A DNA stretch of 64,000 nucleotides, from positions 675,501-739,500 of the forward strand of contig NC_060205.1 in assembly GCF_020623625.1 (NCBI RefSeq), in the 5' to 3' direction. This DNA is from Saccharomycodes ludwigii. Lineage: Eukaryota > Ascomycota > Saccharomycetes > Saccharomycodales > Saccharomycodaceae. The position numbers and the translations under genes are program-made. The notes under the pieces are model-generated. The model did not search any database. It was given only the letters and a program-made list of their open reading frames with translations, and was not told the origin of the DNA. Numbering within the stretch: the first letter of the stretch is position 1; each line of letters opens with the position of its first letter. Positions 1 to 9,901 of this stretch are shown piece after piece.

Positions 1-1727
1 CTTAATATACTGGTAAAAGGTGGCTTATCACTTTCATCACTGCTTTCACTGTAATAGTTGTAAACGTTTAACCCATTAGAACATCTCAATTTCCACTGGG
101 CTTGGTAGCCTACAGTATTAGAACAACTTGTCAAGTAATCATGACATAATTGAAACTCATCTTTGGCTGGCTGAAAATGAGGGTAATGTTTTAGGAAACC
201 GCCAGTTAAGTAAGATGGGTAGCCAACAGTACACAAATCCATAAATCCGTCAGTGGTAATAAATAAATCAATACCAACCGACTTTTTAAGCATCGCCCTG
301 GATACTTTAACATAATATGGATTATCACACTTTAAATTTTTTTTCAAATTGTCATCCTTTTTGAATTTTAAAGTACCTCTAGAATACATTGGCAGTGAGT
401 TTAAAGAACACAAAACCTTCCCACCATTAGCAAACGTTGCCAAAGCCAATGTAGCAGCTTCTAAAGCAGGTCCATAACAAACTTCAACCTCAGTATTGTA
501 GTTTTCAGACTTGGAAGAACAATGCTGTTGAAGCTTTTGTAAGGTGTCTTCAATAACATACATACCATCTGCGGGTGAGACAAATAACCCTTCGTAGAAT
601 GGAAGGAAAACACTACCCTCTTCATTGCCATTGTTTCTGGTGTCTCCATATAGGTCACCAACAATGAATTCTTGCGCTGTGTCTTGATGAGCAGAAAGTT
701 TAAAAAAATGCAAATTCTTGTCAAAAGCCATAATACCCACTTTACAGTGTGGTTGATAGTGTGATATATATTCAATACTAGATCTAACAGCCTCAATCAC
801 ACTTAAACTACTTTTATTTGCATTGGCAAATGTGGAGATATCAATAAGGAAAAAATAGTGCAAAGGTTGATTCTTCCCGCCGTTATTGTCTGTAACATGA
901 TTATAGGCGTCTGGCGCATCAAATTCGTAAAAACCTTGTGTGATTGGAGGTGGTTGAAATTGCAATGGATTGTTTGTTTTAACTTTACAAAAATTACATT
1001 GATATGTGTTTTCGTAATTAAATTTGAAATGCGGATTATTATAAGCCCGGCATCTATTACAACGTAATAACCCGATATTCTGTTCTATGGTAGGAATAGC
1101 ATTGGTATTGCTCGAATTTCCATCGGTACCGTCAAAGGCCTCTTCGTTGTCAAACCCATTACTGTTATTACCATTACTATTATTGCTATCAACAGTGACT
1201 AGTGTGGATATATCAGCAAAAGGTTGCATCACAACACCTAAGGGTAATTTAGTAGCACTTCTCAACTGCTCATCTTTAGGCACATTATACATCGTCAAGC
1301 TCATTAGTCTTGGATCACAAGAACCAGTGTCAAGGCCATAGAATTCAGTAGTTTTCAATGGCAAGACAGAATCACGCGTAGTATCAAAAGTCTTGTACAA
1401 ATATTCTTGTTGATTAACTAATCTTTCTGTGGGTAAATCATAATTTGTGGTATTGGTAGTAGGAGTATTTGATGCAACGGGAGTAATAATCCTTTGACTG
1501 CTGCCATTATTGTTCATAATACCTGACATTGAGTTGATAATAGGCGTAGTGGTACCAGCACTGTTATTAATTGATAAACTACTAACACTAGTATTGTTAC
1601 CATTTAAGTTATAATAGGCTCTAGCAGGTTTCTTCTTTCTTGTATGTGTAGAAGCGGGTCTATCATTACCTGGTTGTTGTGGCGAGTTTAGACTCAAGTT
1701 GGATATGTTTTGAGGTAACTCATTCAT
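1..1727 (-). CDS. SFB3: SFB3/LST1-like COPII cargo adaptor (Sec24 family), 3' end beyond window
   Basis: Sec24-family subunit of the COPII coat, which selects cargo at ER exit sites together with Sec23; in yeast Sfb3/Lst1 favours cargo such as the plasma-membrane ATPase. The reading frame is open from the ATG at 1727 to base 1, about 575 codons, roughly 60% of the usual ~930. Visible parts: a short Ser/Asn-rich N-terminus with a basic RKKKPARAYYNL stretch, a Sec23/24 zinc ribbon (LLRCNRCRAYYNP ... YQCNFCKV), and the start of the vWA-like trunk (HYFFLIDIS, then VCYGPALEAA and GGKVLCSLNSLP). The segment TGSCDPRLMSLTMYNVPK and the following LPLGVVMQPF resemble Sfb3 rather than Sec24 or Sfb2, as I recall those sequences. 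In Sc, SFB3 and TRA1 are divergent neighbours; here YPS7, a retroelement and a tRNA gene lie between them. Assignment to the family is firm, to SFB3 quite sure. Confidence 0.9.
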   Translation of the reverse strand, partial: MNELPQNISNLSLNSPQQPGNDRPASTHTRKKKPARAYYNLNGNNTSVSSLSINNSAGTTTPIINSMSGIMNNNGSSQRIITPVASNTPTTNTTNYDLPTERLVNQQEYLYKTFDTTRDSVLPLKTTEFYGLDTGSCDPRLMSLTMYNVPKDEQLRSATKLPLGVVMQPFADISTLVTVDSNNSNGNNSNGFDNEEAFDGTDGNSSNTNAIPTIEQNIGLLRCNRCRAYNNPHFKFNYENTYQCNFCKVKTNNPLQFQPPPITQGFYEFDAPDAYNHVTDNNGGKNQPLHYFFLIDISTFANANKSSLSVIEAVRSSIEYISHYQPHCKVGIMAFDKNLHFFKLSAHQDTAQEFIVGDLYGDTRNNGNEEGSVFLPFYEGLFVSPADGMYVIEDTLQKLQQHCSSKSENYNTEVEVCYGPALEAATLALATFANGGKVLCSLNSLPMYSRGTLKFKKDDNLKKNLKCDNPYYVKVSRAMLKKSVGIDLFITTDGFMDLCTVGYPSYLTGGFLKHYPHFQPAKDEFQLCHDYLTSCSNTVGYQAQWKLRCSNGLNVYNYYSESSDESDKPPFTSIL

Positions 1728-2518
1728 ATTTATTAGCTTTATTTTTTCTATTTTTATTTTTATTTTTATTTTTATTTTTTTTTAGCTAATTTGGTTGAGG
1801 CAATTGGGCCTTCTTAGATACTAGAATCAGAGTTATCTTTAAAAAAAATTAATAATATTCTATTAAACTGAAAAATAAAATAAAAGTAATATGTAACTAA
1901 AAAAAGAACAAAACAAAACAAACAAACAAATAAATAAAATTTAACAAAGGATTTGTTGGTTTGTATTCGTTTGCTATGATTTCAATTTTATCTTCTTTTC
2001 TTTTCGTCCTTGAATTTTTCTTTGGAAAAAAAAAAAAAAAAAAAAATTTTTTTATAAACGATGCACCATTTTCTTAGCATTGCATATTATATATATATAA
2101 ATCTGAAATAAATCAGCCAACGTGACCAGCAAACTCTCTTTTTTCTTCTTTCTGAATATAAAAATAAAGATAAAAGAAACGAACAATCCATTGGAAATAT
2201 CATCTATTAAAATATATAGAAGAACTGAAATCAGTAACCTTGTTTTCCTTGTTTTTCTTTTTCTTTTTTCTTCAAGTTTTTCATAAATTAAGATCTGATA
2301 CAGCATTGTATACTGTTCATGTTTCATATTTTGCAACAACAAAAATAACATCGTAAAAATAAATAACATTCTCTATAATAATATACAGTTGTAATAAACA
2401 TCAAATAATAAAAAAAATTAACTTTTCTCTTTCCCCTTTTTTTTTCTTTTCCATTTCTTTTTCTATCATACATACCTTCATTATATACTTCCTCTTCCCC
2501 ATCTCCATAGAGCTATTA
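1728..2518. other. Intergenic: SFB3 upstream and YPS7 downstream region
   Basis: No gene recognised in 791 bp. It holds an (ATTTTT)n-like tract directly upstream of the SFB3 start (about 1741-1783), a poly-A run near 2026-2046 and a T/C-rich stretch near 2425-2462. A 105-codon frame at 2052-2369 on the minus strand has low-complexity, lysine- and phenylalanine-rich content and no recognisable domain, so I do not call it a gene. Confidence 0.6.
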
Positions 2519-4702
2519 TCAAACAATACCAATAAGAGCAACAAATACAACCACAAGCACCAACAATAAAATCATTCCACCATTAGATCTAAGCTCCATA
2601 ATATTATCTCCATGTGTATGTTGCAAAAGGGGAACTGCCATTTTATTCCCATAATTGGCATTCACATTCTGTCTGGCACTGGTAGACGTTCCATTCGTTG
2701 TATCAACCATGCTAGACAACGTAGTCAAAATGATTGTAATATAACTTAAGTATGAGGTACCGTCAGTGGTAACCATATAAGACTCAACAGATTGTATCGC
2801 ATCCACAGTAGTTATAAATGTATATGTGTATGTTTTATCAGAGCTGGTTTCGGTAGATAACGATACAATTATAGTCGAAACAAGGCTATTTACACTAGAT
2901 GACACACTGGAAACTGCGGAGTTGCTACTACCCGTGACACCCGTTGTACCTGTGTTTTTTCCGATAGTAGAGGTTATTGTGGTGCCACCAGAGGATACCA
3001 CCACATATGACACACTGCTTGACGTACTACTAGTTGTCGTGGCAAATAAACTTTTCCCCGTCAGCACCTCACCGTCCGAAAAAATAGTCCCCGCCTGTAC
3101 ATTTGCAGGAAATGCGTTAGCCAGACTGTTAGACGATTTGGTTTCTAGAATGGTAAGAGTTAGTCCAGAATATAACGCAGTGATGTTGTTATATGTGGCA
3201 TATGGTATATGTCCTGAGCTGATGAAGGCGACTTCGCCCGTTGACGTAGCAACACCGGTGGAGCTTCCGCTGGCACTGTCTTCTTTCAAAACAATATTTT
3301 TGCCCTCGGGGGTTTCTTGCTCACCGTCAACACTCTCCATTTTCTTAGCCTGTGCCAAGGCAACCGTATTATCTTCAAGGTCAGCTGCAAAATACACGTT
3401 TTTCAAAAAAGAGGTACCCAATACACTATACCCTATGTATGTGTTCGGAACAACTTTTAAAAAACAAGCTTTCGTTCCATCAGCAAAATGTAAATCTTGT
3501 CCGATTTCTGGGTCATAGCTATCGGTAATTATGTCGCCTAGTGGGATGTCAATACTTAAATCTCCAAATTCATAGTTTACAGTCGCATTGATGTTGCCCA
3601 AATCACAACTAACTACCCAAGTTCCCAAAGATTTAATGAAAAATGCATTCGTCTGGATAGCTAGCTCAATAACAACGTCCAATGGCAAAAAACTAAAGGT
3701 ATATCTACTATCAATGAAAACAGGTTCAACAAAACTGTCCGCAGTTAAATTTAAAGAAACGCCTGAATCTGCAGTAACACTGACCTTTGTTAATGGGATA
3801 ATTGGATAACCATTGGTTGTATTCTTCGATGTTTCGTTGTAAAAGGAGATTGTATCAAATTTAATAAAATTACCAGTATACAATGCAGGGTCCACACCAC
3901 CCAATAACAACATTCCGATGCTGTCTAAAGAGTAATCATATGTGGCACTATTATCTACTGCACTATAATTTGTGTTATAATCGGCTCCTAGCCATAAAGA
4001 AAAAGATTTTGATTCTATTGTACCACTAACCACCAAACTATTTAAAAAACTAAAGGATTCATTGAAATTGCTGGAATCTGTGTCTAGTTCACTGTTAACT
4101 ATGTTGCCACTTAATCCTAATGCACCATCTATATAATCCGAAAAATTTGCATTAATGAACCCAAATTCAGTAATCTGAATACTGTTGGAGTTCAAACTGA
4201 CCGATTGTGTGCTATTATCGGTAATATTTTTATTAACGCTAGAAGTAGAACTGGATAAATATTCCACATTTGGGAAATCCAAAGTGTCCATGTATGCAGA
4301 ACCATCAATGTGAATATCATTGATAAAATACATATTCCAAATCTTACCATAATCCAATAATATGGAGGTGGAACTTTGATTGCTATAATATGTAGAAGCT
4401 GCGAAACATTCACACTCCAATATTTCATTTTCAATGTAAAAACCATCCGATACAACCCATACATATGGTTGGCCTAGATCCACTCTTAACACCTGCTGTT
4501 GACCTGGAGTACCAAGTGTCACATTTACATAATATAGACTTGTTATATCTTTACCAACCTGGATATATGGAATTAAAGAGTTGTTGTTGGTGGTTAAACC
4601 TTTTGTGAATATTGGTGATGAAAATGATAGTAGTAGAATAAGTATTTCACATATGGACAACATTATGGTTGGGTTGTTATATGAAGACATATTTTTAGAC
4701 AA
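2519..4702 (-). CDS. YPS7: YPS7-like GPI-anchored aspartyl-protease family protein (yapsin)
   Basis: Cell-surface protein of the yapsin (pepsin-like, A1) family; yapsins act on cell-wall and secreted proteins. The 727 residues begin with a hydrophobic signal segment (about 14-32), followed by two pepsin-like lobes with family landmarks (YYVNVTLGTPGQQQ at 58-70, LLLGGVDPALYTGNF near 266-279, LEDNTVALAQAKK), a long Ser/Thr-rich stalk, and a hydrophobic C-terminal tail suited to a GPI anchor. Both catalytic motifs are unusual: the N-lobe DTG is DLG (D75) and the C-lobe D-T/S-G is DSR (D331). Sc Yps7 is also degenerate at these places as I recall it, and the VGKD...YYVN...GTPGQ and GGVDP...YPI(I/V)PL blocks look orthologous. 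The aspartates are kept, the neighbouring residues are not, so proteolytic activity is doubtful. The start used is the first ATG; Met5 or Met14 are possible. Confidence 0.85.
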   Translation of the reverse strand: MSKNMSSYNNPTIMLSICEILILLLSFSSPIFTKGLTTNNNSLIPYIQVGKDITSLYYVNVTLGTPGQQQVLRVDLGQPYVWVVSDGFYIENEILECECFAASTYYSNQSSTSILLDYGKIWNMYFINDIHIDGSAYMDTLDFPNVEYLSSSTSSVNKNITDNSTQSVSLNSNSIQITEFGFINANFSDYIDGALGLSGNIVNSELDTDSSNFNESFSFLNSLVVSGTIESKSFSLWLGADYNTNYSAVDNSATYDYSLDSIGMLLLGGVDPALYTGNFIKFDTISFYNETSKNTTNGYPIIPLTKVSVTADSGVSLNLTADSFVEPVFIDSRYTFSFLPLDVVIELAIQTNAFFIKSLGTWVVSCDLGNINATVNYEFGDLSIDIPLGDIITDSYDPEIGQDLHFADGTKACFLKVVPNTYIGYSVLGTSFLKNVYFAADLEDNTVALAQAKKMESVDGEQETPEGKNIVLKEDSASGSSTGVATSTGEVAFISSGHIPYATYNNITALYSGLTLTILETKSSNSLANAFPANVQAGTIFSDGEVLTGKSLFATTTSSTSSSVSYVVVSSGGTTITSTIGKNTGTTGVTGSSNSAVSSVSSSVNSLVSTIIVSLSTETSSDKTYTYTFITTVDAIQSVESYMVTTDGTSYLSYITIILTTLSSMVDTTNGTSTSARQNVNANYGNKMAVPLLQHTHGDNIMELRSNGGMILLLVLVVVFVALIGIV

Positions 4703-5051
4703 GCTTGTACTTTGTTAGAGTTGTTTTGTATATTTTTATTTATTGGTATAGCGATTTATTTGATGGTTGAAAATAATAGTTGAATGACGGAAGGTGGCTT
4801 GGTTGATTGTGTTGAATGAAAATAAAAAAATGTGACTAAAAATAGAAATAGAATGAAACGAAAAATAAGAAAAAAAAAAAATAAGAAAATGGAAAAATGA
4901 AAAAAATGAAAAAAATTAAAAAAGTAAAAAAAAAAAAAAAAAAAAAAAAGCTCACGTGCAAACTTTTTTTTTTTGTTTCGTGTAAATGAATTTGTTTTAT
5001 AAGAGCCGTATTAGTGTTATTCATAGCACTAGTATTATTCTTGCCATTGGA
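4703..5051. other. YPS7 upstream region
   Basis: 349 bp between the YPS7 start and the retroelement's target duplication. It is rich in A-runs (poly-A about 4927-4949) and contains a CACGTG E-box at 4953-4958, a candidate site for a Cbf1/Tye7-type bHLH factor. No gene is supported. Confidence 0.5.
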
Positions 5052-5056
5052 GACGC
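5052..5056. repeat. Target-site duplication, left copy (gacgc)
   Basis: The five bases gacgc flank the element on this side and recur exactly at 10336-10340 on the other side. Five-bp duplications are typical of Ty3/gypsy integrases. Confidence 0.9.
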
Positions 5057-5490
5057 TGTTGTAAGGTGAAGTGGGCTAAAGATGTTACTTGGTTAGACTC
5101 GTTCTAAATCGATCTTTTCTCGTTATTATATTTCTTCTATATATAATATCTAATTACATAAGTCTAAACTAACTTATACAAACAAGGACAATATATCTAC
5201 GAAACCCAAAACTCTTTAGTGAGATGTTGGCTTTATATACTCCTGTTTTCGGTTGTCGACACGACAACTTTTACAACAATTATGACAGCGCATAGCCTTA
5301 GCTTTTCGATGCGTTGTTCTCAACTTCGGTACTGCGGTGTTATAGTAGTATTTGCTTTGCTGGCATAATCACTACTAAGCGTAACATCCACGTACAAGTC
5401 TCTTTACGGATAAATCATAATAACATAGTATCTCACTATTTACGGTTATTAACACGTGATTTATCTTGTTATAAGGTTTACCTTATAACA
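5057..5490 (-). repeat. 3' LTR of the Ty3-type element
   Basis: 434 bp. In element sense it begins TGTTATAAGG and ends CCTTACAACA, so the tips form the usual TG...CA short inverted repeat. It is identical by eye to the copy at 9902-10335. The pol reading frame ends 13 bp inside this LTR. It contains CACGTGAT, an E-box. Confidence 0.95.
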
Positions 5491-8400
5491 TCTTCCCCCC
5501 TCTCGTCAGATACGGACTGCTTATACAACTGTTCAAAATTATTTATCAGAGAGCGACGTCTCAGCAGTGGAAGCGACTTAAACATTTTTAACGGAACAGC
5601 GGCAGTCAGACGAGGGTCTACGTGGGCAAATTTACAATAGACTATACCTTCAGACGGTGCAAAACCTATTACACTAGAGATATTTTCGAGCCTATTCCTT
5701 AACTCAGTTTCAGAACGAGGTAGTTCCTTTACATACCTTTCTGAGTCGAACTGATATTTCTTTATCCATCTTACGTTGATCACTCTATGCTTTTTGGAAG
5801 TCTTCGGTAAGTCGACCTCATATGCATTTTCATTTATTACCTTAACAATCTTAAACGGGCCTAAGAATATCGGTTGTAATTTAATGTAACGGCCTCCAGT
5901 GAAATAAGCGTCTCTATGTACCAGAACATAGTCACCTACAGCGAACTTCTCTTCCCTTCTCCCAGGATTAACGGCAACTTCCATGTTGACCTGGTTTTCT
6001 TTGAGGCAATCTTTTGTACGGAGCGTGATAGCTCTAAGCGACTGGATCAAATCTACAGCCGAGAAGTTCCTTGCGGCTGTTAACGAGGTACTATCTAATA
6101 ACGGTTCATTTGGTACATAGCCCAAATCCACTAAAAACGGGGCGGCTTTTACGGCAGAGTGATATGTAGAATTATATACAAATTCTACTTGGGGTAACAA
6201 TACATCCCAACGGCCCTGCTCTAGCCCGGCATATGATCGTAACAGTTGTGTCAATGTTTTAATAGTTCTTTCACTCTGTCCATCGGACTCAGGGTGATTC
6301 GAAGAACTCATACACAGTTTAATACCTAGTCGTTCTGTAAGTTCTCTGTATGCGTTACCAGTAAATCTAACATCTCTATCACTAACAATCCTCTTCGGGA
6401 AACCGTGATAACAAAATACAAATTGAAATAACAAATTAATAGTGTATTCTTGAGATAACTCTTTATTACATGCAACAAAGTGAGCACGTTTACTGAAACG
6501 GTCCACTACAACCAGTATCATGTCTTTACCACTTACTGTCGGTGGTAAACCGGACACAAAATCAATGGATATATCTGTCCATCTTCCTTCAGGGACCTCT
6601 AACGGTTTCAGTAAACCATATTGTCTATTACGGTGAAACTTAAACACTTGACAATTCGGGCAACTTGCGACATACTTTTGAACTTCATGATCTTGACGTG
6701 GCCAATAATACGATTCGGTGACTTTCTGCAACGTGACATTATAACCAAAATGTCCACCAAATAGACCATGATCATGGTAGGTATTCAACACCAACTGTAC
6801 CTTACTACGAGGGACTATGTATCTATCTTTCCAATACAACAAATCCTCCTCTAGACGGATCATTTTTCGAAACGCATTTGACAATCTATAGCGTTTAATG
6901 ATCTTATTAAAATAACTTGTATCCGCTTTGCTAACTCGTATCTTCCCAAGATACTCATCTGGATTCAGAGATACTAACAGAGCAGCACAATACGGATCTT
7001 CCTCATAATCATTCTTCCATTCACACGGATCAATGGATACGAGCTCATCAATAACATTGATTTCATACGGAGCTCTTGATATTGCATCAGCAACGACATT
7101 GTCATGACCTTTAACATACTGTAATTCGAAGTCATATTCGGACAATGTATCTAACCAACGGGCAATTCTTGTGCCTGGTTCTTTTGTTGTTTTCAACGAC
7201 AGTAAACTTATATGATCGGTTCTCAACACGAATCGTTTACCATGCAACAAGTACTTAAAATGTTCTAGTGCCGAAATAATTCCTAATAATTCTAGTTCTC
7301 CGGCGGGGTATCTCTGTTGAGCACCTTGTAGAGATTTAGAGAAATAGGATACGGTACCAACTGGGTTCTTATTTTCGTCCAGTTCTTCTAACACAGCACC
7401 AACACCATATTTACAAGCATCTGTAGTTAATCTGTAACTAGCTGTAACGTCAAATGGTATCAACACGGGCTGTTCCTGTAACGCTCTTTTTAATGACTTC
7501 AGTGCTTTATCTTGTGTTACTCCCCACGTTGCTTCTCCGGAAATAAACGTATTAATCGGGCGTGCAATAATGGAGCAACCTTTTATAAATCTTCTGTAAT
7601 AATTTACCATGCCTAAAAAACGTTGTGCTTCCTTAACGGACCTTGGGGTCGGAAACGCACAAATGGCATCAGTTTTACCTTGTAATGGTTCAATCTTACC
7701 AGCACTAATTTGGTACCCTAGAAACTCAACGGACGATTGAAGGAAATGACACTTCTTCAATTTAGCTATTAAGCCTTCAGACTTCAGGCGATCTAGAACA
7801 ACGTCTAGATGATTTAGATGTTCTTCTTTTGACTTTGAGAACACTAGAATGTCATCTAAATAGACACCAACAAATACTAGATCACGGAACAACTCAGCCA
7901 TATAACGTGCAAATGTGCTCGGAGCGTTCACCAGACCGAATGGCATCACTTTATATTCATATTTTGCAGTGGGTGTCACAAACGCGGTCTTATATTGGTC
8001 TTCGGATCTAACCGGTATTTGATGATAACCTGAGTGCAAGTCTAACGTCGAGAATATGGTAGCTTTACCAATTCTACTCAACAAGCTATCTATACGGGGT
8101 AACGGGAATGGATCTTTGACGGTGATCGCATTCAACTTTCTGTAATCAACACACATCCTGTAGCTATTATCTTTCTTCTTAACCAATACAATTGGCGAGC
8201 TACACGGGGATTTTGACGGTGTGATGAAGTTCTTTTCTAACAAGTCATTAATCAAGTCGTTAACAATACTTTCATTTTTCGGTGTCAACCTATACGGACT
8301 TATTCGAGGAAGTCTACCATCAGGCGCCAGAACAATCTCATGTTCAACCTTCCTATCCTGTATTTTCGAGGGACACAATTCATTGGATACAGTACTCTTG

Positions 8401-8975
8401 TACTTCAATCTCAAGGATTTCGGCAACAGTTCAAACGTGTTACAATCCTTTTTCGGAGATTCACTAACGGAAATAACAAATATTTCATCTTCTTCTTTAA
8501 AATACCTAGACGGATTATCTACGTAATCAATAGGTAATATACTGTCATACGGAACCAATACATTTTCGGGTTCGACAGTTTCTCTCAGATGTAGTAACTT
8601 CGGGTAAGACCTTAAAACAGGGTCACCAATAATAATCTTCTGCGAGACGGCAGCAGTAACGTAAGCATCAAACTTATACTTTATATTTTCAATCGACATA
8701 ACAATACTAGTCGCAACACTTGATGTGGCTGTTTCAGCGGAGACAGCGCCATAAAAAATGAACGGCGGAGCTGAATACGTTTCTAATTTCAACTCTGAGA
8801 CCACTGAACGATTCACAAATGTAGTCGGTGAACCAGTGTCTAACAATACTAGCATTTCTTTATTATTTACTACACCCTTAACTTCTCTTTTACAACCAAC
8901 CAATGGTTTCTTTTCAATTAACGGATAAATTTCGAATTTCGGTAACTTTACAAATTCGCGTTTATCATCACTCAC
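5478..8975 (-). CDS. Ty3/gypsy pol polyprotein (protease-RT-RNase H-integrase)
   Basis: 1,165 codons from the first in-frame ATG. Domains in order: retropepsin-like protease with LLDTGSP (D46); reverse transcriptase with FSTLDLHSGYHQIP and the YLDD catalytic box near residue 370; RNase H with the TDACKYGVGAVLEE start and a downstream TDH; integrase with an HHCC zinc finger (HDHGLFGGHFG near 733, CPNC near 770), a catalytic core opening DISIDFVSGLP near 800 and a later SDRD segment, then a GPF/Y-type module (LGPFKIVKV). This order and the GPF/Y module define Ty3/gypsy. The frame ends just inside the 3' LTR. It acts inside virus-like particles. The reading frame looks whole. Confidence 0.95.
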   Translation of the reverse strand: MSDDKREFVKLPKFEIYPLIEKKPLVGCKREVKGVVNNKEMLVLLDTGSPTTFVNRSVVSELKLETYSAPPFIFYGAVSAETATSSVATSIVMSIENIKYKFDAYVTAAVSQKIIIGDPVLRSYPKLLHLRETVEPENVLVPYDSILPIDYVDNPSRYFKEEDEIFVISVSESPKKDCNTFELLPKSLRLKYKSTVSNELCPSKIQDRKVEHEIVLAPDGRLPRISPYRLTPKNESIVNDLINDLLEKNFITPSKSPCSSPIVLVKKKDNSYRMCVDYRKLNAITVKDPFPLPRIDSLLSRIGKATIFSTLDLHSGYHQIPVRSEDQYKTAFVTPTAKYEYKVMPFGLVNAPSTFARYMAELFRDLVFVGVYLDDILVFSKSKEEHLNHLDVVLDRLKSEGLIAKLKKCHFLQSSVEFLGYQISAGKIEPLQGKTDAICAFPTPRSVKEAQRFLGMVNYYRRFIKGCSIIARPINTFISGEATWGVTQDKALKSLKRALQEQPVLIPFDVTASYRLTTDACKYGVGAVLEELDENKNPVGTVSYFSKSLQGAQQRYPAGELELLGIISALEHFKYLLHGKRFVLRTDHISLLSLKTTKEPGTRIARWLDTLSEYDFELQYVKGHDNVVADAISRAPYEINVIDELVSIDPCEWKNDYEEDPYCAALLVSLNPDEYLGKIRVSKADTSYFNKIIKRYRLSNAFRKMIRLEEDLLYWKDRYIVPRSKVQLVLNTYHDHGLFGGHFGYNVTLQKVTESYYWPRQDHEVQKYVASCPNCQVFKFHRNRQYGLLKPLEVPEGRWTDISIDFVSGLPPTVSGKDMILVVVDRFSKRAHFVACNKELSQEYTINLLFQFVFCYHGFPKRIVSDRDVRFTGNAYRELTERLGIKLCMSSSNHPESDGQSERTIKTLTQLLRSYAGLEQGRWDVLLPQVEFVYNSTYHSAVKAAPFLVDLGYVPNEPLLDSTSLTAARNFSAVDLIQSLRAITLRTKDCLKENQVNMEVAVNPGRREEKFAVGDYVLVHRDAYFTGGRYIKLQPIFLGPFKIVKVINENAYEVDLPKTSKKHRVINVRWIKKYQFDSERYVKELPRSETELRNRLENISSVIGFAPSEGIVYCKFAHVDPRLTAAVPLKMFKSLPLLRRRSLINNFEQLYKQSVSDERGEDVIR
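5491..5504 (-). other. Polypurine tract of the element
   Basis: In element sense GAGAGGGGGGAAGA directly abuts the 3' LTR tip TGTTATAAGG. This is the expected position and composition of the plus-strand primer used in reverse transcription. Confidence 0.85.
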
Positions 8976-9100
8976 AGATACTTCTGGACACTTTTTTTTC
9001 TTTTTTCTGTTTTTTCCTCTTTTTTCTCTTTTTTCTCATTTTTCTCTTTTTTCTATTTTTATGTTTTTTATACTTATATTCACTATAACTATTCATACTC

Positions 9101-9886
9101 TCAGTAGTTCTTCTGGGAACATTCCTTGGAGCTATGTCCGCCTTTCTTGCATCTAAAGCACAAACCCAACCTAAGACAATCTGATCTAGACATGGTTTTA
9201 CGTGCCATCGGCCTAAATCTATTATTGTTAGCGTTATTCGGGGTATAGTTATATTGACGAGATCTCCGGCTATCACTTATAGCGTCGAGTTCCATGGCGT
9301 CTGGGTCCATTATCCGGGAACTATTGAGATCAGGAAACGGTTCCTTATACGACTTCATGTTGATCATCACATGCTTCCAAGCCGTCTCCATCGCTTCCTG
9401 CAACGAGTCGGGTTTGACCACTCGTACATATTGTACGACATTCGGTGGTAAACCATATAAGTACTGATCGATTTTGGCATTTTCGGACCAATACGCATCA
9501 GGTAGCAAATCCACCAATCGAAAGTAACGGTCGCTATACTCTTCAATTGGTACCTGGCGGGTCATGCGTAACTCTCGAATCTTCTGTACGAGGTAGAACG
9601 AGTCAGCTGCGCCTTGAAAATGATTCTTGAAATCCAATACAAAGTTGTCATAGGTAAGGCCTTCAAAGCCATTATTCGTACCATACGAGACAAACCAACG
9701 TGCAGCAGGTCCTGTCAAGGAACGTCCAAGCGTTGCGATCTTTGTAGCTTCATTTTCAATGTTCCTAGTGGCAATCTGGATGTGAACTGTAGCTAGAAAA
9801 TCTGATATTTCATAGATATCTTTCCTTCCATCGAAAGAACGTGGTGTATTCAACTTGATATCGTTATCTAAATTATCTAAATACAT
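9101..9886 (-). CDS. Ty3/gypsy gag (capsid/nucleocapsid)
   Basis: 261 codons. The middle has the retrotransposon-gag (Ty3-like capsid) pattern: AARWFVSYG, FLDFKNHFQ-like helices and RELRMTRQVPIEEYSDRYFRL. The C-terminus carries one zinc knuckle, CFRCKKGGHSSKEC (CX2CX4HX4C, residues 243-256), which binds the element RNA. The ATG at 9886 follows the primer-binding site with no spacer. It builds the virus-like particle. Between this frame and pol lies a purine-rich coding-strand tract (about 8990-9080). The frame looks whole. Confidence 0.93.
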   Translation of the reverse strand: MYLDNLDNDIKLNTPRSFDGRKDIYEISDFLATVHIQIATRNIENEATKIATLGRSLTGPAARWFVSYGTNNGFEGLTYDNFVLDFKNHFQGAADSFYLVQKIRELRMTRQVPIEEYSDRYFRLVDLLPDAYWSENAKIDQYLYGLPPNVVQYVRVVKPDSLQEAMETAWKHVMINMKSYKEPFPDLNSSRIMDPDAMELDAISDSRRSRQYNYTPNNANNNRFRPMARKTMSRSDCLRLGLCFRCKKGGHSSKECSQKNY

Positions 9887-9899
9887 AGCGGCGCTACCA
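9887..9899 (-). other. Primer-binding site for initiator tRNA-Met
   Basis: In element sense TGGTAGCGCCGCT is complementary to the 3' end, including CCA, of yeast initiator tRNA-Met (...AGCGGCGCTACCA) as I recall that tRNA. It lies 2 nt from the 5' LTR. Ty1 and Ty3 both prime with this tRNA. Confidence 0.9.
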
Positions 9900-9901
9900 G
9901 A

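Noticed and set aside
2052-2369. 105-codon frame between SFB3 and YPS7
   Set aside because: Low-complexity Lys/Arg/Phe-rich sequence with no domain, lying in an intergenic region full of A/T runs.
2826-3518. 230-codon frame opposite YPS7
   Set aside because: It lies wholly antisense to the Ser/Thr-rich yapsin coding region, whose composition keeps the opposite strand open. No recognisable domain.
5314-5640. Small plus-strand frames in the LTRs, also at 10159-10347
   Set aside because: They are antisense to the retroelement and duplicated only because the LTR is duplicated.
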